A DNA stretch of 64,000 nt, from NCBI RefSeq assembly GCF_021922925.1, contig NZ_CP040786.1:2294001-2358000 (forward strand). Direction: 5' to 3'. Of the stretch, positions 25,554 through 34,264 are shown piece by piece. The notes under the pieces are model-generated. The model was not told the DNA's origin. It made no database searches and saw only the letters and a list, made by a program, of their open reading frames with translations. A program made the position numbers and the translations under genes. The DNA is from Clavibacter phaseoli (GTDB lineage: Bacteria; Actinomycetota; Actinomycetes; Actinomycetales; Microbacteriaceae). Within the stretch, counting starts at the first letter, position 1. The number at the start of each line of letters is the position of its first letter.

Positions 25554-26626
25554 ACACCGCAGATCCCACCCTCGACACCCGCATCCAGGCCTTCGCCGCC
25601 GCCGTGCGAGCCCGGCTCGCGGACCTGGATCCCGAGGACGTCGACGACCTCACGGGCGGCCTCGAGGCCGACCTGCAGGAGGAGGCCGCGGATCACGACG
25701 GCGCCCTCGAGCTCGGCGACCCGGTGCGCTACGCGGACGAGCTGCGCAGCTCCGCGGGGCTGCCGGACCGGGCGGTCGACACGGCCCCCGCCTCCCCGCT
25801 GCACCAACTGCGCGACGGCGCCCTCGCGCGGGCCGGGGAGCTGCACGCGCGGATCCGCGCCCACCGCGAGCTCTCCGCGATCCTCGACCTCGTCATCGTC
25901 TTCCGCCCGGTGTGGTGGCTGCTCCGGGCGTGGGCGGGGTACCAGATGCTCGCCATCGTCGTGCTGGGTTCGCTCCGCGTGCTGCCGACGGACCCGATCA
26001 GCTGGACGGCGCTGATCGTCCTGACCGTGATCAGCGTGCAGTGGGGCCTCGGGAGGTGGGCGCGATCGCGCCCGGCCCGTACCCTGCGCGCCGCCGTGAG
26101 CGCGGTCACCGCGGTGGTCCTCGTCGCCCTGATCCCGAGCACGCTCGACGAGCTCGCCGTGCGCGGGTACGACGACTCCGGGGCGGCGTACCCCACCTCG
26201 TACGAGCAGCCGGGCCTCTCGCTCGACGGCGAGCAGGTCACCAACCTCTTCGCGTACGACGCCGAGGGGAACCTCCTCGACCGCGTGCAGCTCTTCGACC
26301 AGGACGGCACGCCCGTCACGACCATCGGCTCCTACGGGACGGACGGCATGGCGACCGACCCGACCACGGGCGAGCCGGTCACCCCGTCCGACGGGGCCTG
26401 GAACGTCTTCCCGCTCCGGGGCGAGGACGCCGCCCTGGTGACCGGGATCATCGACGGGAGCGAGGCGGTCGTCCGCCCGCCGTTCGCGAAGGCCCTGCCG
26501 CTCGGCGCGGACCCCGACGCGACCCCGTCCGCCACGACCGGTCCGACGGATCCGCCGGCGACGGACGACGATACCGACGGGACGCCCGCCCCCGAGGCCA
26601 CCGCCACCCCGGAGCCGACCCCGTGA
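25550..26626 (+). CDS. Membrane protein coupled to PadR (DUF1700-like N-terminus)
   Basis: 358 residues. The N-terminal 70 residues are helical and acidic ([23 protein letters not shown]), resembling the DUF1700/anti-sigma-like partners that often follow padR. Two or more membrane spans lie at about 108-200, then an extracellular beta-rich part and a Thr/Pro/Asp-rich tail. GTG start in a 4-base overlap with padR. A sensor or envelope-stress role is plausible from this pairing; unproven. Confidence 0.72.
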   Translation: MNTADPTLDTRIQAFAAAVRARLADLDPEDVDDLTGGLEADLQEEAADHDGALELGDPVRYADELRSSAGLPDRAVDTAPASPLHQLRDGALARAGELHARIRAHRELSAILDLVIVFRPVWWLLRAWAGYQMLAIVVLGSLRVLPTDPISWTALIVLTVISVQWGLGRWARSRPARTLRAAVSAVTAVVLVALIPSTLDELAVRGYDDSGAAYPTSYEQPGLSLDGEQVTNLFAYDAEGNLLDRVQLFDQDGTPVTTIGSYGTDGMATDPTTGEPVTPSDGAWNVFPLRGEDAALVTGIIDGSEAVVRPPFAKALPLGADPDATPSATTGPTDPPATDDDTDGTPAPEATATPEPTP

Positions 26627-26895
26627 GCGCCCTCCTCGACCACGGCCACGCCGCCCACGGGATCGGCACCCACTCGGAGCTCGCGCGGCTGACGGCGCGC
26701 GAGCGGGAGATCCTCGTGCTCGTCGCGCGCGGCCTGTCGAACGCGGAGATCGCCGGCCGGCTGTTCCTCGCGCCGACCACCGTGAAGACCCATGTCAGCC
26801 GCACGCTCGACAAGCTCGGCGTGCGCGACCGCCTGCACGCCACGATCTGGGCGTACGAGAACCGCGTCGTGGAGCCGCTCGCGACGACGCGCTGA
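26623..26895 (+). CDS. Stand-alone LuxR/GerE-type HTH regulator
   Basis: 90 residues consisting almost only of a GerE DNA-binding domain: [25 protein letters not shown] then [17 protein letters not shown]. There is no receiver domain. Its GTG overlaps the preceding stop by 4 bases. The operon therefore pairs two DNA-binding proteins (PadR and LuxR-type) around one membrane protein. It could be a miniature regulator or a remnant of a response regulator. Confidence 0.85.
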   Translation: MSALLDHGHAAHGIGTHSELARLTAREREILVLVARGLSNAEIAGRLFLAPTTVKTHVSRTLDKLGVRDRLHATIWAYENRVVEPLATTR

Positions 26896-26926
26896 GGGCG
26901 GGATCCGGGACGCCACCCCACAAACG

Positions 26927-26955
26927 CGAACGGCCCGCCAGTGGCGGGCCGTTCG
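26927..26955. terminator. Bidirectional terminator between luxR-type gene and tRNA-Arg
   Basis: CGAACGGCCCGCC (26927-26939) pairs perfectly with GGCGGGCCGTTCG (26943-26955); loop AGT. It serves both converging units. Confidence 0.8.
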
Positions 26956-26996
26956 GCATCCTGTCTCAACCAGAGATGCGCATCCGAGGGATGCTG

Positions 26997-27069
26997 TGCG
27001 CCCGGAGGGATTCGAACCCCCAACCTTCTGATCCGTAGTCAGATGCTCTATCCGTTGAGCTACGGGCGC
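26997..27069 (-). tRNA. tRNA-Arg (anticodon ACG)
   Basis: The minus strand folds as a 73-base cloverleaf: acceptor GCGCCCG/CGGGCGC, D-arm with AGCTCAACGGATAGAGC, anticodon stem TCTGA/TCAGA with loop CTACGGA (anticodon ACG), and T-arm GGGGGTTCGAATCCCTC. CCA is not encoded. A34 is expected to be converted to inosine by TadA (11944-12441). TAGTCT at 27116-27121 on the minus strand is a candidate -10. Confidence 0.97.
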
Positions 27070-27259
27070 AGTCGTGCGGCGATGATCTCCGCGAGCGGCG
27101 ATCAGGCCGGGAGACAGACTACATGCTGCGGGGCCGCCCCGCGAATCCGTGCCGCCGACGCCCCGCCGCGCCGCTCCCGCTGTCCCCCGGAGCCCGCCCG
27201 CCGATCGCCCCGACCCCCGCTCATTAGGCTGGATCGACCCGAACCGCGAGGAGCGACCC

Positions 27260-28615
27260 TTGGCATCCTGGACCGATCACGTCGTCTGGTGGCACGTCTA
27301 CCCGCTCGGCTTCACGGGCGCGCCGCAGACCCGCGACGACCTCGCCGGGCCCGACGGCGGATCCCCCGCGCACGCCGACGCGCCGCCCGCCCACCGCCTC
27401 GACCGCCTCCGCGCGTGGCTCCCGTACCTCGTCGACCTCGGCGCCAACGGCCTGCTGCTCGGCCCGGTCTTCGACTCGGAGACCCACGGCTACGACACGC
27501 GCGACCACCTCGCGGTGGATCCGCGGCTCGGCGACGACGCCGACCTCGACGCCCTCCTCGCCGACGCCTCCGCGCGCGGCGTGCGCGTGCTCCTCGACGG
27601 CGTCTTCAACCACGTGGGCCGCAGCCACCCGCGCTTCGCGCAGGCGCTCGCCGACGGCCCCGGATCCGAGGCTGCCTCCTGGTTCCGCTGGGACGACGCC
27701 GGCGAGCCGGTCGGCTTCGAGGGGCACGGCGCGCTCGTCACGCTCGACCACGACTCCGAGGCCGTGCGCGCGCACGTCGTCGAGGTGATGATCCACTGGC
27801 TCGACCGCGGCATCTCGGGCTGGCGGCTCGACGCGGCCTACGCCGTGCCCGCGTCGTTCTGGGCGGCGGTGCTGCCGCGCGTCCGCGAGCGGCACCCCGA
27901 CGCGTGGTTCGTCGGCGAGATGATCCACGGCGACTACGCGGACTACGCCGCCGACTCGACCATCGACTCCATCACCGCCTACGAGCTGTGGAAGTCCATC
28001 CGCAACTCCATCGCCGAGGGCAACCTGTTCGAGCTCGACTGGACCCTCACGCGACACGGCGAGCTGCTGCCGTCGTTCACGCCGCAGACCTTCGTCGGCA
28101 ACCACGACGTGACGCGCATCGCCTCGGCGGTGGATCCGCGTCACCTCGGCCACGCGATCGCCCTGCTCCTCCTGCTGCCCGGCATCCCGTCGATCTACGC
28201 GGGCGACGAGCGCGGCCTCACCGGCGTCAAGGAGGACCGCGCGGGCGGCGACGACGCCGTGCGCCCCGCGTACCCGGCCTCGCCCGACGAGCTCCACGAC
28301 GACGAGCACGCCACCCGGGTCCGCCGCCTGCACCAGGAGCTCGTCGGCCTCCGTCGGCGGCACGCCTGGCTGGTCGACGCCCGGATGGAGACGTCGGGCC
28401 TCACCAACACCGGGCTCACCGTCACGCTGCGGCCGTCGGGGACGGGTGCGGCCGGCGGCGTCGCGCCCGGGTCACCTGACGCCCTGCGGCTCGTGCTCAA
28501 CCTCGCGGACGAGCCCCTGTCCGTCGCCGGTCCGACGGGCGACGTCGAGGCGGGCGACCTCGCGGGCGACGGACGCGTCCCCGCGCACTCCTGGGCGGTG
28601 CTGGCCGGCGCCTAG
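27260..28615 (+). CDS. GH13 alpha-amylase family glycoside hydrolase
   Basis: 451 residues, cytosolic (no signal peptide). GH13 motifs: DGVFNHVG (113-120), GWRLDAAY with nucleophile Asp191, FVGEM with acid/base Glu220, and FVGNHD with the His-Asp pair at 282-283. A beta-sheet C-terminal domain follows. The substrate is an alpha-glucan or oligosaccharide and cannot be narrowed. Start is TTG 27260, preceded by GCGAGGAGC; TAGGCT at 27226 region is a promoter candidate with a short leader. Confidence 0.9.
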   Translation: MASWTDHVVWWHVYPLGFTGAPQTRDDLAGPDGGSPAHADAPPAHRLDRLRAWLPYLVDLGANGLLLGPVFDSETHGYDTRDHLAVDPRLGDDADLDALLADASARGVRVLLDGVFNHVGRSHPRFAQALADGPGSEAASWFRWDDAGEPVGFEGHGALVTLDHDSEAVRAHVVEVMIHWLDRGISGWRLDAAYAVPASFWAAVLPRVRERHPDAWFVGEMIHGDYADYAADSTIDSITAYELWKSIRNSIAEGNLFELDWTLTRHGELLPSFTPQTFVGNHDVTRIASAVDPRHLGHAIALLLLLPGIPSIYAGDERGLTGVKEDRAGGDDAVRPAYPASPDELHDDEHATRVRRLHQELVGLRRRHAWLVDARMETSGLTNTGLTVTLRPSGTGAAGGVAPGSPDALRLVLNLADEPLSVAGPTGDVEAGDLAGDGRVPAHSWAVLAGA

Positions 28616-28652
28616 GCACCGGGACGGGAGCGCCGCGGCGACGGGACGCGCC

Positions 28653-29018
28653 TCAGATCGCGCGGTGCGGCCAGCCGTAGACCTCGGCGAGGAGCGCGGC
28701 ACGGGCGGCGTGCGCCGCGGCCTCCTCCCGGGCCTCCCCGTCCGGATCCTCGTCCGCGGGCGCGAAGTGCCCGTCCGCGATCTCCGGCTCGTCGTCGTCG
28801 AACGGCCGGTGCGTGAGCGGCCACTCGACGACGGTGAGCGGGGGCCACACCGAGGGATCCGTGACGTCCGTCTCCCGCTCCCCCGGTTCGCCATCCGCGT
28901 CCGCGTCGCGCGCCTCGGAGCCGAGGAGCTGCTCGTCGGACGCGTCCGCCTCCACCGCGCGCAGCCCCTCCCCGTCGCCGTACGGCGCGAAGAGGAACTG
29001 CGAGAAGTGGCGGGTCAC
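28653..29018 (-). CDS. Acidic hypothetical protein
   Basis: 121 residues, about one quarter Asp/Glu. It begins MTRHFSQFLFAPYGDGEGLR and has a central WPPLTVVEWPLTHRPFDDD stretch. No known domain recognised. TAGCCT (29025-29030) lies 6 bases before the GTG start, a leaderless arrangement that argues the gene is real. It converges on the GH13 gene. Confidence 0.65.
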   Translation of the reverse strand: MTRHFSQFLFAPYGDGEGLRAVEADASDEQLLGSEARDADADGEPGERETDVTDPSVWPPLTVVEWPLTHRPFDDDEPEIADGHFAPADEDPDGEAREEAAAHAARAALLAEVYGWPHRAI

Positions 29019-29109
29019 GGCGTCAGGCTAGTCGGCCGCGGCTCCCAGGAACGGGCGTCGAGCGGGGTTGTGGAAGGCTGCCCACTACCTGTCGGCGGAC
29101 GACGCCCGC

Positions 29110-30186
29110 TCAGTCCCCGGAGCGCCCCGGCTGCCCCAGCGGCACAGCCTCGGGCCGTCCGACGGTGCTGCGGATCTCGCCCGTCGAGGCGGGGTCGAGG
29201 ATCGCGTCCATGACCTCGAGCACGTGGAACGCGAGCTCCCCGGACGCGCGGTGCGGGACGCCGCGGCGGATCGCGTCGGCCATCTCCGCGAGGCCGCAGC
29301 CGCGGCCCGCGTCGACGAAGCCGGCGCTCGGCTCGACGTCCGCCCACTCGCGGTCGGCGGACGTGGCGACCTGCACGGCCCCGGAGAAGTGGTTCGGGTC
29401 CGGCACCGAGAGCGTGCCGGCCGTGCCGTACACCTCGATGTTCGGGATCCGCGTGGCCCAGACGTCGAAGCTCATCGTGACGGTGGAGACCGCGCCCGAC
29501 TCGTGCGTGAGGACGGCGCTCACGTGCGTGTCGACGGTGACGGGGATCTCGCGCGACTCGGGGTCGGAGGCGGCGGAGCGCACGCGGTCGGAACGCAGCG
29601 ACGCGCCCTGCACGCGCGTGATCGGGCCGAGCAGCGTCACGAGCGCCGTGAGGTAGTACGGCCCCATGTCGAACATCGGGCCGGCACCCGGCTGGTAGTA
29701 GAACGCCGGTGCGGGGTGCCAGAGCTCATGGCCGGGAGCGCCCCAGAAGGCGTTCGCGGCGACGGGCTCGCCGATCGTGCCGGCGTCGAGCACCTGGCGC
29801 GCGGTCTGGATCCCGGTGCCGAGCACGGTGTCCGGCGCGGATCCGACGCGCAGCCCCTTCTCCTCGGCCAGCCGCAGGATCGGCTCGGCCTCGGCGGGGC
29901 TCAGCGCGAGCGGCTTCTCGCCGTACACGTGCTTGCCGGCCTCGAGCACGCGGAGGTCGACCTCGGCGTGCGCGGCCGGGATCGTGAGGTTCAGGACGGT
30001 GTCGATGCGCGGGTCGGCGATGAGGTCGTCGACGCTCAGCGCGTCCACGCCCTGCGCCTCGGCGACCGTGCGCGCGCGGTCGAGGTCGAGGTCGGCGACC
30101 GCCACGAGCCGCACGCCCGGCAGGGTCTCGAACGCGGCGAAGTACTGCTCGCTGATCTTCCCGACGCCGATGATCCCGAGGGTCAT
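29110..30186 (-). CDS. Gfo/Idh/MocA family oxidoreductase
   Basis: 358 residues. An N-terminal Rossmann fold (LGIIGVGKISEQY), the EKPLAL motif (catalytic Lys region near 96) and a C-terminal alpha/beta sheet domain are typical of sugar or inositol dehydrogenases. It follows the ThuA-like gene by 17 bases in the lacI-thuA cluster, suggesting sugar (disaccharide or derivative) oxidation. A GTG at 30219, overlapping thuA and preceded by GAGAGGGG, is an alternative start adding 11 residues. Confidence 0.9.
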   Translation of the reverse strand: MTLGIIGVGKISEQYFAAFETLPGVRLVAVADLDLDRARTVAEAQGVDALSVDDLIADPRIDTVLNLTIPAAHAEVDLRVLEAGKHVYGEKPLALSPAEAEPILRLAEEKGLRVGSAPDTVLGTGIQTARQVLDAGTIGEPVAANAFWGAPGHELWHPAPAFYYQPGAGPMFDMGPYYLTALVTLLGPITRVQGASLRSDRVRSAASDPESREIPVTVDTHVSAVLTHESGAVSTVTMSFDVWATRIPNIEVYGTAGTLSVPDPNHFSGAVQVATSADREWADVEPSAGFVDAGRGCGLAEMADAIRRGVPHRASGELAFHVLEVMDAILDPASTGEIRSTVGRPEAVPLGQPGRSGD

Positions 30187-30203
30187 GGCGTCGTCGTCGT
30201 GCT

Positions 30204-30902
30204 TCAGCGTGCTGCCCACAGGAGGCCCCTCTCGATGATGGTGCGGACGTTCGGGTCCTCGACGACCTCGATGCGGTGGCCGGGGGCGGAGACGAAGATG
30301 CGGCCCTCGCCCCACTGGCGGGTCCAGATGGCGGGCGCGGTGACCGGCCGGTGCCACGGATCCCACGGCCGCACGGTCTGCGTCGTGGTCGCGAGCACGT
30401 CGTTGTACTCGTCGCTCAGCACCCAGTACTGCTCGGTCACGAGGTCGAAGTCGGCGATCCCCTGCGTGATCTCGTGGGTGCGCCCGAGCTCGGTCATCTC
30501 GACCGTGTACGGGATGTAGTTGTCGGACTGCTCGCCCGTGCGCTCGGCCGGGTCCTTGCCCGCGTGGTGGGCGAACTGGCCGCCGATCATGTGCAGGTAG
30601 TCGGCCGTGTTGCGGTACGAGTCGGCGATGCCGCCGTGCCAGCCGGCCATGCCGGTGCCCGCGACGACGGCGGCGTACAGGCCGGCCATCTCCTCGGGCT
30701 CGATGGTCGTCATGGTGTTGGCCTGCATGATGAGGTCGGTCGCGGCCATGACGTCGGCGTCGGCGTAGACGGCCGAGCCCTCCTCGACACGCACCTCGAA
30801 GCCGTTCTCCTCGAGGAACGGGATGAACAGGCCCGTCGTCTCCACGGGCATGTGGCCATCCCAGCCCCCGCGGACGATGAGGGCCTTCCGGGCGGCGGTC
30901 AC
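30204..30902 (-). CDS. ThuA-like domain protein
   Basis: About 232 residues of the ThuA/class I glutamine amidotransferase-like fold: KALIVRGGWDGHMP, GMAGWHGGIADSYR near the middle, and the ending WTRQWGEGRIFVSAPGHR. ThuA proteins take part in trehalose and related disaccharide use. The open frame continues to 31028, but GTG 30902 gives the family N-terminus; the true start is uncertain. It is co-directional with lacI upstream and the oxidoreductase downstream. Confidence 0.85.
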   Translation of the reverse strand: MTAARKALIVRGGWDGHMPVETTGLFIPFLEENGFEVRVEEGSAVYADADVMAATDLIMQANTMTTIEPEEMAGLYAAVVAGTGMAGWHGGIADSYRNTADYLHMIGGQFAHHAGKDPAERTGEQSDNYIPYTVEMTELGRTHEITQGIADFDLVTEQYWVLSDEYNDVLATTTQTVRPWDPWHRPVTAPAIWTRQWGEGRIFVSAPGHRIEVVEDPNVRTIIERGLLWAAR

Positions 30903-31064
30903 GAGCGCGCCGTCCGGGTCGGGCGACCGCGATGCGGACGGGCGGGCGTGCGGGGGATCTGCGACACGGGCGACTCCTTCGTCGGGCGCGGCCGGTCGGC
31001 TGCCGGGCGCCCCTCGAACGCTACGCACCCGCGGTCGGGCGGGGCAAGGAGGGCGCGGGCGATC

Positions 31065-31075
31065 GGAAACCTTTC
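31065..31075. promoter_or_regulatory. LacI-type operator half-palindrome before thuA
   Basis: GGAAACCTTTC overlaps the lacI stop codon and lies upstream of thuA. LacI-family operators often read GGAAACGTTTCC. A related GGAAACGTGTC lies inside the lacI start region near 32134-32144. Inferred site for the adjacent LacI protein. Confidence 0.4.
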
Positions 31076-32150
31076 ACTCGGGCGACGACACCGCGTCCGC
31101 CGGAGCCGACGCGGGCGCCGCCGTGCTGCCGCGCACCACCAGCGCCGTCGCGAGGTCGAGCCGGGTGGGCTCGTCGCTCCGGCCCTCGCGGATCCGGAGC
31201 ACCATGCGCGCCGCGGCCTCCGCCATCTCGCGCACGGGCTGCCGGACGGTGCTCAGCGCGGGCGAGACGATGCGGGCGAACGGGAGGTCGTCGTAGCCGA
31301 GGACGGAGAGGTCGTCGGGGATCCGGATGCCCCGCTCGCGCGCCGCCTCGTAGAGCCCCACCGCCTGCTCGTCGTTGCCCGCGAAGATCGCGGTCGGGCG
31401 CTCCGCGGCGTCGAGCAGCTCGCCGCCCGCGCGGAACCCGGCGGCACGGCCGAAGTCGCCCTCGACCTCGACGAGCGACACCGCGGGCCCGGCGGCCTCG
31501 AGCGCGCTGCGGAACCCGGACATGCGGGCGCGCGAGTAGAGGCGGTGCGGCGGTCCGCTGATCGCGCCGATGCGCGTGTGCCCGAGCCCCAGCAGGTGCT
31601 CCCCCGCGGCGTGGCCGCCCTCCCAGTTGGTGGATCCGACGGCCGGCACGTCCGCGGCGGGCGACCCCGCGGGATCCACCACCACGAAGGGGATGCCGCG
31701 GCTCCGCAGCTGCCGCTTCTGCGCGGGCGCGAGGTCGGAGAACACGAGCACGAGGCCCATCGGCCGGCGCTGCATGACGCCCGCCATCCAGTCGCCGTCG
31801 AGCTCCTGGTCTCGTTCGTGCTCCGTGACGATGACGCTCAGCCCGTGCTCCCGCGCGACCGCCGACACCCCGCGCAGCAGGTCGACCGAGAAGCCCGTGT
31901 CGAGGACCTCGAGCACGATCTCGACGAGCGCTCCGTGCGGGCGCTCGGCCCCGCGGCGGCTGTATCCGTGCAGCTCCATGAGCTCCTCGACGCGCGCCCG
32001 GGTCGCGGGCGAGATGCCATTCCGGCCGTTGAGGACCTTGCTGACCGTGCCGATCGACACGTTGGCCTCGCGCGCGATGAGGCCGAGGGTGGTGCCGGCG
32101 CCGTGCTCGGGGTCGGGCGCCCGTGCTGCGTCGGGAAACGTGTCGCTCAT
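31074..32150 (-). CDS. LacI-family transcriptional regulator
   Basis: 358 residues. N-terminal HTH: LGLIAREANVSIGTVSKVLNGRNGISPATRARV (quoted in part), followed by a periplasmic-binding-like sensor domain ending AGNDEQAVGLYEAARERGI and LSVLGYDDLPFARIVSPALST. It probably represses the downstream thuA/oxidoreductase genes in response to a sugar. TAGCAT (32158-32163) lies 7 bases before the ATG (leaderless); the upstream frame extension into the tRNA is a shadow. Confidence 0.92.
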   Translation of the reverse strand: MSDTFPDAARAPDPEHGAGTTLGLIAREANVSIGTVSKVLNGRNGISPATRARVEELMELHGYSRRGAERPHGALVEIVLEVLDTGFSVDLLRGVSAVAREHGLSVIVTEHERDQELDGDWMAGVMQRRPMGLVLVFSDLAPAQKRQLRSRGIPFVVVDPAGSPAADVPAVGSTNWEGGHAAGEHLLGLGHTRIGAISGPPHRLYSRARMSGFRSALEAAGPAVSLVEVEGDFGRAAGFRAGGELLDAAERPTAIFAGNDEQAVGLYEAARERGIRIPDDLSVLGYDDLPFARIVSPALSTVRQPVREMAEAAARMVLRIREGRSDEPTRLDLATALVVRGSTAAPASAPADAVSSPE

Positions 32151-32277
32151 GATCGCGATGCTAGGCCGACGCGGGCGCGACGACCGGGTCGGCCGTCCGA
32201 CGGGGCGGCTCGGGACGCGGATCACGAGGGAGACCGTCGGATGCGACGGCGAGGGGAGGCTCCACGAGGCGGGATGG

Positions 32278-32366
32278 CGGAGACGGTGGGATTTGAACCC
32301 ACGGTACCCATACGGGTACTCCACCTTAGCAGGGTGGTGCACTAGGCCGAACTATGCGACGTCTCC
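32278..32366 (-). tRNA. tRNA-Ser (anticodon GCT)
   Basis: The minus strand gives an 89-base class II tRNA: acceptor GGAGACG/CGTCTCC, anticodon stem CCACC/GGTGG with loop CTGCTAA (anticodon GCU), a long variable arm, and T-loop GGTTCAAATCC. The extended variable arm confirms a serine tRNA. CCA is not encoded. Confidence 0.97.
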
Positions 32367-32380
32367 AGACGTACCCGTCC

Positions 32381-32386
32381 ACTGTA
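32381..32386 (-). promoter_or_regulatory. -10 element of tRNA-Ser(GCT)
   Basis: TACAGT on the minus strand, 14 bases before the tRNA 5' end. Confidence 0.5.
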
Positions 32387-32766
32387 CCGGACGCGGCGGC
32401 CTCCTCGACATCCCCGCCCACGGGTCGCCGGGCCCGAACGGGGGGTGCGGCGCGGTTGTCCCCCATTCGACGGACACGTAGTGTCTCTCTCGACGCGTGT
32501 GCCGGACCCGACCGGCTTACCCCCCGCGTGTCGATGTGTCAGCCCAGAGATGTCCCGCTCGCCCACGTGGCCGCGGCCCCGGATCCCCCGAACCGGCGCC
32601 GCTCACCCTCACGCACGCGACGACGTCGCGAGCCCCCCGGGGGCGAGAACGTGGATTCTCGTCCGGCGGAGGATTCGGGTCGAAAGCTGAACGAGATAGA
32701 CGGGTCCTCGCTGCATAGGGTGTGCGGCGGGGCCCCGTCGCCCTCACCGCCCGCGGACCCGGAGCG
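32387..32766. other. Gene-free segment with motif copy, palindromes and hairpins
   Basis: No coding region is supported here. It holds the third TCCCCCA...GGACAC motif (32459-32477), which runs into GACACGTAGTGTC (32473-32485), an exact 5-base inverted repeat containing a TAGTGT -10-like hexamer. Farther on are three consecutive inverted repeats: CGCGAC/GTCGCG (32616-32630), GCCCCC/GGGGGC (about 32632-32644) and GAGAA/TTCTC (32645-32660). These could terminate the LCP gene (minus strand) or shape a plus-strand RNA. Confidence 0.5.
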
Positions 32767-34023
32767 TCACCCGAACGCCTTGGAGCACGTGACCGTGCCG
32801 GCGTCCGTGCCCGTGATCGCCTCGGGCAGCACCGTGGGCGCAGACGTGGCCGGCTGGGATCCGCCGCTCGCCGCTGGCGCGCTCGCCGACGGCGTCGGGG
32901 TGGATGCCGCGGGCTGCTCCGCGACCGCGCCGAGGCCGGTGTTGCCGGCCTTGACCTCGAACGGGGCGTCCGTCTTCAGCAGCTGCATGAGCTGGTCGCC
33001 GTCCGTCTTCAGCGGCTGGACCTTGCCGGAGTAGACGCCCGTGCCCGCGGTCGTGCCGGGGTACTGCAGGAAGCGCACCTGGTCGAGCGGGATGTCCTTG
33101 AGGGCCAGCGCCATGGACGCCATGGTCTGGTAGTCGAGCGAGGTCGAGCGCTGCATGTTGTCCACCGCCGCCTTGGCGAGGCCGTAGACGCGCGTGGGAT
33201 CCGAGAGCGTGCTCGACTGCTTCATCGTGCGCACGAGCGCCGAGAGGAAGACCTGCTGGTTGCTGATGCGGGCCAGGTCGCTGCCGTCGCCGACCGCGTG
33301 GCGCGTGCGGAGGAACTGCAGCGCGTCCTTGCCCTGCAGGATGTTCTCGCCCGCCGGGAGGTCGAGGTCCGTCCGCTTGTCCTTGAGCGGGCTCGCGAGG
33401 CAGACGGGCACGCCGCCGACCGCGTTGGACATCTCGATGACGCCGTCGAACTCGATGAGCGCCGCGTAGGGGATGTCGAGCCCGGTGAACTGGGCGACGG
33501 TCTTGGCCACGCACGGCAGGCCGCCGTCGGAGAGCGCCGTGTTGAGCGGCGCGGCGGAGACGGCGGGCGCGGTGCCGGATCCGTCGCTGCGCGCGCAGGC
33601 GGGGATGGGCACGACCATGTCGCGCGGCAGGCTCACGACCGTGGCCTGCGAGTGGTCGGCGGAGACGTGCAGCACCATGTTGACGTCGTTGAGCGCGCCG
33701 TCGGTCTTGCCGTAGCCGTCTCCCTGGCCCTGGCGCGTGTCGGATCCCGCGAGGAGCACGTTGAAGCCGCCGTCGAGCGCGCCGACGCCGACCGTGGTCT
33801 GCTCCGTGCCGTCGCTGATGTCGACGGTGTTCGCCTGGACGGACCTGTTCAGATCCCAGGCGGCGATGGTGACGACGGAGAGGCCGCTGACCGCCAGCAC
33901 GGCGAGCGCCATGGCGGTGCCCTTCAGCAGGGCGCGGCCCGCCGTGGACCGCCGCAGCCGGCCGTGCCGGGCGATGACGGGGACCTTCGCGGTGCGCCGG
34001 GGGCGCAGGGGCGCGTCGCTCAT
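32767..34023 (-). CDS. LytR-CpsA-Psr (LCP) family protein
   Basis: 418 residues: basic cytosolic N-terminus, one membrane span (about 36-56), then an extracellular LCP domain with NVLLAGSDTRQG, MVLHVSADHSQATVVSLPRD, LQFLRTRHAVGDGSDLAR and ISNQQVFLSALVRT. It transfers wall glycopolymers from lipid carrier to peptidoglycan. The C-terminal 60 residues are Ala/Ser/Thr/Pro-rich and end in TCSKAFG. Paralogue of the gene at 1-793. ATG 34023 has GGAGAGG about 7 bases upstream, only 16 bases from tRNA-Ser(TGA). Confidence 0.92.
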   Translation of the reverse strand: MSDAPLRPRRTAKVPVIARHGRLRRSTAGRALLKGTAMALAVLAVSGLSVVTIAAWDLNRSVQANTVDISDGTEQTTVGVGALDGGFNVLLAGSDTRQGQGDGYGKTDGALNDVNMVLHVSADHSQATVVSLPRDMVVPIPACARSDGSGTAPAVSAAPLNTALSDGGLPCVAKTVAQFTGLDIPYAALIEFDGVIEMSNAVGGVPVCLASPLKDKRTDLDLPAGENILQGKDALQFLRTRHAVGDGSDLARISNQQVFLSALVRTMKQSSTLSDPTRVYGLAKAAVDNMQRSTSLDYQTMASMALALKDIPLDQVRFLQYPGTTAGTGVYSGKVQPLKTDGDQLMQLLKTDAPFEVKAGNTGLGAVAEQPAASTPTPSASAPAASGGSQPATSAPTVLPEAITGTDAGTVTCSKAFG

Positions 34024-34039
34024 GCGGATCCTCTCCGGG

Positions 34040-34124
34040 CGGAGGGCGTGGGATTCGAACCCACGAGACATCTCTGCCCACCAGTTTTCAAGACTGGCTC
34101 CATCGGCCGCTCGGACAGCCCTCC
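34040..34124 (-). tRNA. tRNA-Ser (anticodon TGA)
   Basis: The minus strand gives an 85-base class II tRNA: acceptor GGAGGGC/GCCCTCC, anticodon stem CCAGT/ACTGG with loop CTTGAAA (anticodon UGA), a variable arm and T-loop GGTTCGAATCC. It lies immediately upstream of, and in the same direction as, the LCP gene. Confidence 0.97.
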
Positions 34125-34264
34125 CGATGCGCGCGCTCCCGCGGGCGGGCGACGTGCGATCGATGAGGAGCCTACCGGTGGCCGGTCGGCCCGCGGTGGT
34201 GCGGCCGGGTGGCCGCGCGGGATGCGCCACTCTCGCACGCGGAGGATCAGAGGCGGCTGAACTC

